A stretch of DNA of 64,000 nt, taken from positions 56,006 through 120,005 of the forward strand of contig NZ_SEUI01000005.1 of the NCBI RefSeq assembly GCF_008370255.1. The letters run 5' to 3'. Positions 57,616-64,000 of the stretch are shown here, in pieces (the first letter of the stretch is position 1; every line of letters begins with the position of its first letter). The translations under genes and the position numbers were made by a program. The DNA comes from Pseudoalteromonas sp. FUC4. GTDB lineage: Bacteria > Pseudomonadota > Gammaproteobacteria > Enterobacterales > Alteromonadaceae. The notes under the pieces are model-generated. The model was given only the letters and a program-made list of their open reading frames with translations, did no database searches and was not told where the DNA came from.

Positions 57616-58839
57616 ATGCAAAGAGTATTAGTGGTTGAAGACAGTAAAGTAGTGCAGCAGGTACTTCGCCACTTAACTGCACAATACCTTGATGTAGCAA
57701 TTGATTTTGCCTGGTCTTTAGCTGAATGCGCAACCTATGTAGAAAAGCACGATTATACGCTTGCGTTAGTCGATCTAACTCTACCCGATGCTCCGCACGG
57801 TGAAGTTGCAAAATATACTTTATCTAAAAAAATTCCTACGGTTGTTTTAACTTCAAAAATAGATGAATACAAGCGCCAACAAATGCTTGAATTAGGTGTT
57901 GTTGATTATGTTATTAAAGATAACCGTGATTCTTACCACTACGCTGTAAAACTCGTTGCGCAATTACTAAGAAACCAAGGCTGTAAGGCATTAATAGCTG
58001 ATGATTCCATGTTGAGTCGCTCGTTAATGAAACAAATGCTTGAAAAGCAATTGTTCGATGTAACAGATGCCCACGACGGCCAACAAGCACTCGAAATATT
58101 AAAAACTAATCCTGATATAAAGCTACTAATGACTGATTACGCTATGCCCTCTATGGATGGCTTTGAGCTGGTTAAAGCGGTGCGTAATTTTAGAGGCCGA
58201 GACGATTTAGCAATTATTGGTTTATCGGGCGCTGGAAAACATGGGCTATCTGCACGATTTATTAAATATGGCGCTAATGACTTTTTAACAAAGCCATTTA
58301 TGAATGAGGAGTTTCATTGTCGAGTACTTCAAACAATGGAGCAGCTGTCGTTAATCTCAGATATTAAGGAAAGTGCACATAGGGATCATTTAACAGGGCT
58401 TCATAACCGACGCTATTTTTATCAATATGCAGAAAAGCTTCTTAAAAGTAAAAATCAGAAAAACACTCTAGCGTTACTTGATATCGATTTTTTTAAAAAT
58501 ATTAATGATACGTTCGGTCATGAAGGCGGCGATCAGGCTTTAAAACAGGTTGGCTCATTAATACGATCTACATTCTCAAAGTTTACGGTTGCACGGGTTG
58601 GCGGAGAGGAGTTTGCCATAATATTACCAGAGATAGAGCTTGAACGTGGTCGAGAATACTTTGAAGCATTTAGAAAAAAGCTGGCTAGTTACGATTTTTC
58701 TATAAGCGATAAATCAATTAAAATTACCACGAGTATAGGCTTAGCAGACTTTCAAGACACTAGCTTAACGCAGGCAATGCGTGTTGCTGACAAAGCATTA
58801 TACGAAGCTAAAAACCAAGGTAGAAACTGCGTGGTATAG
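57616..58839 (+). CDS. Diguanylate cyclase with two receiver domains
   Basis: A 407-residue cytoplasmic REC-REC-GGDEF protein. The receivers have phospho-acceptors Asp53 (ALVDLTLPD) and Asp174 (LMTDYAMPSMDG). The cyclase domain carries DIDFFKNINDTFGHEGGD and an intact GGEEF at 329-333, so c-di-GMP synthesis is expected. The inhibitory site normally RxxD five residues before it reads SKFT, so feedback by product is probably absent. No kinase gene is adjacent. It could feed PelD of the pel operon in this window, but that is inference. Confidence 0.93.
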   Translation: MQRVLVVEDSKVVQQVLRHLTAQYLDVAIDFAWSLAECATYVEKHDYTLALVDLTLPDAPHGEVAKYTLSKKIPTVVLTSKIDEYKRQQMLELGVVDYVIKDNRDSYHYAVKLVAQLLRNQGCKALIADDSMLSRSLMKQMLEKQLFDVTDAHDGQQALEILKTNPDIKLLMTDYAMPSMDGFELVKAVRNFRGRDDLAIIGLSGAGKHGLSARFIKYGANDFLTKPFMNEEFHCRVLQTMEQLSLISDIKESAHRDHLTGLHNRRYFYQYAEKLLKSKNQKNTLALLDIDFFKNINDTFGHEGGDQALKQVGSLIRSTFSKFTVARVGGEEFAIILPEIELERGREYFEAFRKKLASYDFSISDKSIKITTSIGLADFQDTSLTQAMRVADKALYEAKNQGRNCVV

Positions 58840-58847
58840 CTTTGTTA

Positions 58848-58893
58848 TATAAAGCTAAGCATGCAATTAATATAAAGCTAAGCATGCAATTAA
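58848..58893 (+). repeat. Perfect 23-base tandem duplication
   Basis: Two identical head-to-tail copies of a 23-base unit (TATAAAGCTAAGCATGCAAT + TAA) begin nine bases after the cyclase stop codon. Each contains the palindrome GCATGC. It looks like a recent slippage duplication. Confidence 0.9.
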
Positions 58894-58930
58894 CATATTG
58901 CACGCACCAATGTAGATAACTTGTTAAATT

Positions 58931-58957
58931 AACGCACCTGATTGGTGCGTTTTTTTT
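58931..58957 (+). terminator. Rho-independent terminator before glnK
   Basis: AACGCACC / GGTGCGTT with loop TGATT followed by eight T. It ends transcription from the cyclase gene. The same bases match an NtrC site. Confidence 0.85.
58933..58947. promoter_or_regulatory. Candidate NtrC-binding site
   Basis: GCACC-TGATT-GGTGC equals the NtrC enhancer consensus GCACC-N5-GGTGC. Its centre lies about 72 bases before the -24 element of the sigma-54-type promoter of glnK, within the usual enhancer range. A further half-site TTGCAC lies at 58975-58980. Confidence 0.65.
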
Positions 58958-59011
58958 GTTTTTTAGTTTCTGTTTTGCACTAACTTATTGTTTTAAAAAA
59001 TATAAAAATAG

Positions 59012-59027
59012 TGGCACAAAGGTTGGA
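59012..59027 (+). promoter_or_regulatory. Sigma-54-type promoter of glnK-amtB
   Basis: TGGCAC-AAAGG-TTGGA matches the -24/-12 consensus TGGCAC-N5-TTGCA with one change; the GG and GC positions keep the 10-base spacing. Transcription would start near 59038, before the glnK ribosome site GAGGGGG. Its presence rules out the longer upstream reading of glnK. Confidence 0.75.
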
Positions 59028-59073
59028 TTGTTTAACCCAACAGGATAACAATAAAGAGTCCGAGGGGGCCGCT

Positions 59074-59412
59074 ATGAAAATGATTAGTGCAATCATAAAA
59101 CCATTTAAATTAGACGACGTGCGTGAAGCACTCGCTGATTTAGGAATTGAGGGGATGACAGTAGTTGATGTTAAAGGTTTTGGACGTCAACGAGGTCATA
59201 CTGAGTTATATCGTGGTGCAGAATACCAAGTAGATTTTATTCCTAAGATCAAACTTGAAATTGCAACGCGTACTGAAAATTGTCAACGCGTTGTTGAAGC
59301 AATCACTAAAATTGCATCAACTGGTAAAATTGGTGATGGTAAAATTTTCGTATACGACTTAGATCAAATTGTTCGTATCCGTACTGGCGAACTTGACGAA
59401 GAAGCAATTTAA
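59074..59412 (+). CDS. glnK: P-II nitrogen regulatory protein GlnK
   Basis: A 112-residue P-II signal protein. The T-loop has Tyr51 (TELYRGAEYQVDF), the uridylylation target, and the ATP site region TGKIGDGKIFVYDLDQIVRIRTGE is complete. GlnK binds AmtB to block ammonium entry when nitrogen is sufficient. ATG at MKMISAI is chosen because the promoter lies inside the longer frame. It is followed after nine bases by amtB, supporting GlnK rather than GlnB. Confidence 0.94.
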   Translation: MKMISAIIKPFKLDDVREALADLGIEGMTVVDVKGFGRQRGHTELYRGAEYQVDFIPKIKLEIATRTENCQRVVEAITKIASTGKIGDGKIFVYDLDQIVRIRTGELDEEAI

Positions 59413-59421
59413 GGGGGTCTC

Positions 59422-60651
59422 ATGGAAAATACAATAATAGAACTAAAATTTTCACTCGATACCTTCTATTTTTTAATATCAGGTATATTAGTAATGTGGA
59501 TGGCAGCAGGTTTTGCCATGTTAGAAGCGGGCTTAGTTCGCTCTAAAAACACAGCTGAAATTTTAACTAAAAATGTCGCGCTGTATTCAATTGCATGTAC
59601 GATGTTTTTATTAGTTGGCTACAACATTATGTATGTAGACAATGCCGAAGGTGGTTTTATTCCTTCAATAGGCGCTTTAATTGGCACACAAGCTGCTGAT
59701 GCTGACCATTCTTTAGAATCTGACTTTTTCTTCCAAGTAGTATTTGTTGCAACGGCTATGTCGATTGTATCGGGTGCTGTTGCTGAGCGCATGAAGCTAT
59801 GGGCTTTCCTTGGCTTTGCTGTAGTACTAACTGGTTTTATTTACCCTATTGAAGGTTACTGGACATGGGGTGGTGGTTTCTTATCTGAAATGGGCTTTGT
59901 AGATTTTGCAGGTTCTGCAATTGTACATGGCGCAGGTGCAGCTGCTGCACTAGCAGGTGTATTAATCCTAGGTGCTCGTAAAGGCAAATATGGTAAAAAC
60001 GGTGAAATATACCCAATTCCAGGTTCAAACTTACCACTTGCTACACTAGGTACATTTATTTTATGGATGGGTTGGTTTGGCTTTAACGGGGGGTCTCAAT
60101 TACTACTTTCGGATAAAGAAAACGCAACAGCGGTAGGTCAAATATTACTTAATACTAATGCAGCTGCTGCAATGGGTGCTATTGCTGCACTGTTTGTATG
60201 TAAGGTACTTTGGGGCAAATCAGATTTAACCATGGTATTAAACGGTGCATTAGCAGGTTTAGTTGTAATTACTGCTGACCCACTTTCACCTTCTCCATTA
60301 ATGGCATGTTTACTAGGTTTACTTGGTGGCTCATTAGTTGTGTTTAGCATTATAGCACTTGATAAAGTTAAGATTGACGATCCAGTAGGTGCTATCTCTG
60401 TACACGGTGTGTGTGGTGCATTAGGTATTATGTTAGTACCGCTAACCAATGGTGATGCAAGCTTTGTTAATCAGTTAATTGGCCTACTTTGTATTCTTGC
60501 CTTTGTATTTGTAGCATCATTTATTGTTTGGACAGTGCTTAACAAAACAATGGGTATACGAGTAACTGAAGAGGAAGAACTAAACGGTATGGATCAACAC
60601 GATTGTGGTATTGAAGCCTACCCAGAGTTTGTTTCTGTTCGAAATAGCTAA
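59422..60651 (+). CDS. amtB: Ammonium transporter AmtB
   Basis: A 409-residue Amt family channel with about 11 membrane helices. Typical segments are DTFYFLISGILVMWMAAGFAML, the GFIYPIEGYWTWGGGFL loop, DFAGSAIVHGAGAAAALAG with its pore His, WFGFNGGS and ISVHGVCGALG. There is no cleavable signal peptide. The operon with glnK and the sigma-54-type promoter indicate nitrogen-limited expression. A terminator with a TTCG tetraloop follows. Confidence 0.96.
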   Translation: MENTIIELKFSLDTFYFLISGILVMWMAAGFAMLEAGLVRSKNTAEILTKNVALYSIACTMFLLVGYNIMYVDNAEGGFIPSIGALIGTQAADADHSLESDFFFQVVFVATAMSIVSGAVAERMKLWAFLGFAVVLTGFIYPIEGYWTWGGGFLSEMGFVDFAGSAIVHGAGAAAALAGVLILGARKGKYGKNGEIYPIPGSNLPLATLGTFILWMGWFGFNGGSQLLLSDKENATAVGQILLNTNAAAAMGAIAALFVCKVLWGKSDLTMVLNGALAGLVVITADPLSPSPLMACLLGLLGGSLVVFSIIALDKVKIDDPVGAISVHGVCGALGIMLVPLTNGDASFVNQLIGLLCILAFVFVASFIVWTVLNKTMGIRVTEEEELNGMDQHDCGIEAYPEFVSVRNS

Positions 60652-60681
60652 TAGTTTATTTAAATAATAGTGTGTTTACAC

Positions 60682-60709
60682 AAAGCCCTACTTCGGTAGG
60701 GCTTTTTTT
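60682..60709 (+). terminator. glnK-amtB terminator
   Basis: AAAGCCCTAC / GTAGGGCTTT with a stable TTCG tetraloop followed by T-run. Confidence 0.93.
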
Positions 60710-60801
60710 GTTTCAGGGGGGGTTAACTTTTCGGATGTTAGGGTATGCCCAATATGCTAAGCTCACACTCGTGAATAACCCTTGGAATAAATTACACTTA
60801 A

Positions 60802-63144
60802 ATGGCCGACAATAAAAAAACACCTACCAGCAAACCCGCAGCTAAACGTGCAAGTAAATCGTCAAGCACGACAAAAAAAAGCACATCAAAGGGCAGTAAA
60901 AAAACAGTGAAGCCCACTGCCAAACGCTCTTTTATGAGAAAAACATGGTCAGTGTTTTGGAAATTCAGCTTGGCTGTTTTTATTGCAATGGCAATGTATT
61001 TCATTTACCTAGATTCAAAAACAACACGTATATTTGAAGGTAATAAATGGCAACTTCCAGCACAAGTGTATGCTCGTTCTATGGAGTTTTATCCGGGGCA
61101 ATTTTTATCTAGCCAAGAAGTTGTGTTTGAGTTAGAGCGTTTACATTATTCATCTGTTAATAGATTAAGCAGAACAGGGCAGTTTGTTAAAACAGCAGAT
61201 AGCATCAAAATTTATCGCCGTGATTTTGAATTTTATGATGGTCTTGAAGAATCACATATTATTGAACTTCGTTTTGCAGGGCAAAAAGTTGCGACCATTA
61301 AAGATAAGTTCGGCAGGCGTGTAAACTCTGCTCGCCTAGAACCTGTGCAAATAGCGCGAATTGGTAACGACTCTAAACAAGATAGAGAATTTGTACCGCT
61401 AGATAAGTTTCCAGCCATGCTTAAAGATACGCTACTGGTGGTTGAAGACCGTGATTTTTATGAGCATCATGGTGTGTCGGTATTTTCTATTTTACGTGCG
61501 CTTTATTCAAATATTAAAGCGGGACGCACCGTTCAAGGTGGCAGTACACTTACTCAGCAATTAGCTAAAAATATTTACCTCACGCGAGAGCGTTCTCTAG
61601 TACGAAAAATAAATGAAGCCTTTATTGCTCTTATTTTAGATTATCGCTACTCAAAAGATCAGATATTAGAAGCTTACTTAAATGAAGTATACCTAGGGCA
61701 GTCATACAACCAAGGCATTCATGGTATGGGGCTTGCTTCTGATTTTTACTTTTCAAAGCCTGTAGACGAGCTTGAGTACGATCAAATTGCTCTGCTGGTG
61801 GCAATGGTTAAAGGCCCATCTTATTACAACCCACGTCGTTATAAAGAGCGCACAATGGAGCGCCGAGACTTAGTGCTTCGTCTAATGGTCGAAAACAAGT
61901 TACTTAGCACAAAAGAGTACCGTGCATCGCTTGATCGCCCAATTGATATTGCGCCAATGAAGGCCAGTTTACAAAAATCATACCCAGGCTATTTAGAGCT
62001 AGTAAACAGAGAGTTAAATAAATTATTACCTGATCAGCAAACACTTGATGCAGGCGTAAGAGTATTTACTTATTTTGACTTGCAAAAGCAAACAGCAATG
62101 GAAGAGTCGATTGAAAAGAGCTTACCGTATTTGGAAAACCGCCCTAGAACCGAAAAACTAGAAGCGGCCATGATCTCTGTTAACGTAGAAAAGGGCGGTG
62201 TATCTGCACTTGTTGCAGGGCGCGATGTTCGTTACTCAGGGTTTAACCGTGTTTTAGATACAAAGCGTAATATCGGCTCGCTGGTAAAGCCTGCCGTGTA
62301 TTTAACTGCACTGCAATTACCGCATTATAATTTAGCTACACTGCTTGATGACTCACCAGTACAGGTTACAAACGAGCAAGGTAAAGTGTGGCAACCAGAG
62401 AACTTTGATCATCAATACCGTGGTGCAATTCCTTTGTATAAAGCATTTAGTAACAGTATTAATATTCCAGCAGTGAATTTAGGCCTCGATGTAGGTGTTG
62501 ATAAGGTAGTTAACACACTAAAAGGTTTAGGTGCCACAGGGGCGATAGATGAATACCCATCGTTGCTTTTAGGGGCTGTTGAAATGTCGAGTTTTGAAGT
62601 TGCTCAGCTTTATACAACAATTGCTGCAGATGGCGAATATAAAAAGCTTACTGCAATTTCGGCCTTAACCGACTCAGTTGGTAAAGTACTTTATAAGCAT
62701 GAAGTAAATGCAGAGCCTCGTTTTGACAAGTCAGCAATGTATATGACTAAATATGCAATGAAGCGCGTAACGAAAGACGGCACTGCTAAACGCTTAAATT
62801 TACACTTCCCATCAATCCAACTAGCAGGTAAAACAGGCACTAGTAATGATTCACGTGATAGCTGGTTTGCAGGTTTTGATCAAAATACAGTGACTGTTGC
62901 GTGGCTTGGCCGAGATGACAACAAAAGCACGGGCTTAACAGGCAGTGTAGGCGCATTAGAAGCGTATATTCGTTACTTAAAGCCACTCAACCCACAAGCA
63001 ATAGCTGATACTCGTCCACCATCAATACGCTGGGCATTTGTAAATGAGCAAACGGGTAAGCAGGCACCACCAGGATGTGGCAAGGTGATTCAGCTACCAC
63101 TTAGAGCGAGTGAGTTTGAGCCAAGACCACAGTGTATACGTTAA
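60802..63144 (+). CDS. mrcB: Bifunctional penicillin-binding protein 1b
   Basis: A 780-residue class A PBP. A Lys/Ser/Thr-rich cytoplasmic tail (1-45) precedes one membrane helix (about 50-70), a UB2H-like domain (about 80-180), the glycosyltransferase domain with VVEDRDFYEHHG (Glu215) and GGSTLTQQLAKN, and the transpeptidase domain with Ser493 (GSLVKP), SIN (552-554) and KTGT (677-680). The UB2H-like region distinguishes PBP1b from PBP1a. It polymerises and cross-links peptidoglycan. It ends at a strong hairpin. Confidence 0.95.
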   Translation: MADNKKTPTSKPAAKRASKSSSTTKKSTSKGSKKTVKPTAKRSFMRKTWSVFWKFSLAVFIAMAMYFIYLDSKTTRIFEGNKWQLPAQVYARSMEFYPGQFLSSQEVVFELERLHYSSVNRLSRTGQFVKTADSIKIYRRDFEFYDGLEESHIIELRFAGQKVATIKDKFGRRVNSARLEPVQIARIGNDSKQDREFVPLDKFPAMLKDTLLVVEDRDFYEHHGVSVFSILRALYSNIKAGRTVQGGSTLTQQLAKNIYLTRERSLVRKINEAFIALILDYRYSKDQILEAYLNEVYLGQSYNQGIHGMGLASDFYFSKPVDELEYDQIALLVAMVKGPSYYNPRRYKERTMERRDLVLRLMVENKLLSTKEYRASLDRPIDIAPMKASLQKSYPGYLELVNRELNKLLPDQQTLDAGVRVFTYFDLQKQTAMEESIEKSLPYLENRPRTEKLEAAMISVNVEKGGVSALVAGRDVRYSGFNRVLDTKRNIGSLVKPAVYLTALQLPHYNLATLLDDSPVQVTNEQGKVWQPENFDHQYRGAIPLYKAFSNSINIPAVNLGLDVGVDKVVNTLKGLGATGAIDEYPSLLLGAVEMSSFEVAQLYTTIAADGEYKKLTAISALTDSVGKVLYKHEVNAEPRFDKSAMYMTKYAMKRVTKDGTAKRLNLHFPSIQLAGKTGTSNDSRDSWFAGFDQNTVTVAWLGRDDNKSTGLTGSVGALEAYIRYLKPLNPQAIADTRPPSIRWAFVNEQTGKQAPPGCGKVIQLPLRASEFEPRPQCIR

Positions 63145-63160
63145 TTTAAGATTACTTTAA

Positions 63161-63193
63161 ACAACAAAGCCGCTTATTTAGCGGCTTTGTTGT
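63161..63193. terminator. Hairpin between convergent mrcB and chemoreceptor
   Basis: A 14-bp perfect stem (ACAACAAAGCCGCT / AGCGGCTTTGTTGT) with loop TATTT. The T-runs are short, but the stem is strong and serves both strands. Confidence 0.8.
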
Positions 63194-63209
63194 GAGTTGT
63201 AGTTAACGC

Positions 63210-64000
63210 TTAAGATTTAAAAAACTGCATTGATTTGGTTAAATCATTAGATAAGCGACTTAGCTGCTGTGCATCTTGCAGCGTTGATTGAGCTGATGTT
63301 AGCGTCTGATCTGCTAAATTACTTACCTCTTGTGAATCATTCAATGCTTGTGTTGTGGCATTAGATTGCTGTTTAACACGCTCTGCAATAACTTCACCCT
63401 GATGTTTAATATCACCCATGCTTTGTTCTGCACTTTGCAATACATCATTAGTTTGATTGGCTGCTTTTACTGATTGCTCCATTTTTTCAACACTTGAGCG
63501 CATTTTTTGCTGAGTGTCGTCAGATGCCTGTTGTAAGGAACTAATAATTTGGTGAATTTCTTGGGTTTGCGTTTGTGTACGCTGAGCAAGTGTTCTTACC
63601 TCATCGGCTACAACGGCAAATCCACGACCATGCTCGCCGGCTCGTGCGGCTTCAATAGCGGCATTAAGTGCAAGCAAGTTTGTTTGATCTGCTATCTCAC
63701 TGATCCCTTTGCTAACTTTGCTAATTTCTTGGCTATCTTGTGCTAGCTTATCGAGCGCTTGTTGGCTTTCTGCAAATTCAATTTGTAGATTTTGCATATA
63801 TTTAGCAAGCTCCATTGTATTGTCTGAACCTTGTTTTACATGCATTGCAGCATCTTGCGCGGTAAGTGTTGCTTGGTGCGCTGATTCTTCAACTGCAAGT
63901 GCGTTTTGAGCCATTTCACTTAAAGCATTATAAATAGCGTTTACTCGGATTTGCTGTTTTGAAACGTCATTGCTTGTTTGGCTACTCGCATGTGATAGCG
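63210..64000 (-). CDS. Methyl-accepting chemotaxis protein (N-terminus outside window)
   Basis: The frame stays open to the right edge; the bases before the internal ATG at 63914 read [20 protein letters not shown] and onward, typical chemoreceptor sequence, so the gene continues beyond the window. The visible part, about 260 residues, is the signalling domain with hairpin tip [22 protein letters not shown] and a C-terminus of [10 protein letters not shown]. No CheR-docking pentapeptide is seen. The sensor domain is not visible. Confidence 0.92.
   Translation of the reverse strand, partial: LSHASSQTSNDVSKQQIRVNAIYNALSEMAQNALAVEESAHQATLTAQDAAMHVKQGSDNTMELAKYMQNLQIEFAESQQALDKLAQDSQEISKVSKGISEIADQTNLLALNAAIEAARAGEHGRGFAVVADEVRTLAQRTQTQTQEIHQIISSLQQASDDTQQKMRSSVEKMEQSVKAANQTNDVLQSAEQSMGDIKHQGEVIAERVKQQSNATTQALNDSQEVSNLADQTLTSAQSTLQDAQQLSRLSNDLTKSMQFFKS

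Noticed and set aside
58848-58893. Short direct repeats as a CRISPR start
   Set aside because: Only two copies, no spacers between them and no cas genes; this is a tandem duplication.

Overview
The window looks like a chromosomal segment of a marine gammaproteobacterium of the Alteromonadales, most likely Pseudoalteromonas. This rests on the low-to-moderate GC, the conserved ftsB-ispD-ispF-truD-surE-pcm-nlpD-rpoS block next to mutS and recA, and the protein sequences; no search was run. Both ends cut a gene: an Nramp-like transporter on the left and a chemoreceptor on the right. I see no tRNA, rRNA, CRISPR array, prophage or transposase gene.

Layout. 1-2.6 kb is a small accessory patch: the Nramp-like transporter, a decayed acetyltransferase, an 11-codon ORF with its own terminator, and an unrecognised two-helix membrane protein. 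2.6-6.2 kb holds a MoxR/VWA pair and three small conserved proteins. 6.2-12.6 kb is the ftsB to rpoS block (division, isoprenoids, pseudouridine, stress survival), convergent with mutS. pncC and recA follow, with a textbook SOS promoter. 17-21 kb has a MITE-like palindromic repeat, a TonB-dependent receptor and a porin. 21-25 kb has acs with a LuxR-type response regulator, then purU. 25-31 kb has an unrecognised 628-residue membrane protein, a topoisomerase IB, and an ldtD-mepK type cell-wall pair.

31.3-43.0 kb is a complete pelABCDEFG operon on the minus strand for the cationic exopolysaccharide Pel, with PelD retaining an RxxD c-di-GMP site. 43-50 kb has a Cache chemoreceptor, a MarR regulator followed by a MarR-type palindrome and a kinase-like gene, and an mgtE/CNNM magnesium pair. 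50-57 kb has a ygiM/ygiF-like pair, a START protein, a PhnD-like binding protein overlapping a hybrid histidine kinase, and an S10 peptidase. 57-61 kb has a REC-REC-GGDEF diguanylate cyclase and a sigma-54/NtrC-type glnK-amtB operon. The window closes with mrcB (PBP1b) and a partial chemoreceptor.

How it fits together: several genes could feed c-di-GMP and surface-life decisions (GGDEF protein, PelD, chemoreceptors), others envelope maintenance (LdtD, MepK, NlpD, PBP1b), and others nutrient sensing (GlnK/AmtB, Acs with its regulator, binding protein with kinase). I found no clearly unprecedented multi-gene system. The best leads are the palindromic repeat family, the MarR-type palindrome before the kinase-like gene, the NtrC-type site embedded in a terminator, the binding-protein-coupled hybrid kinase, the Ca-loop insertion in the MepK-like peptidase, and the orphan 628-residue membrane protein.
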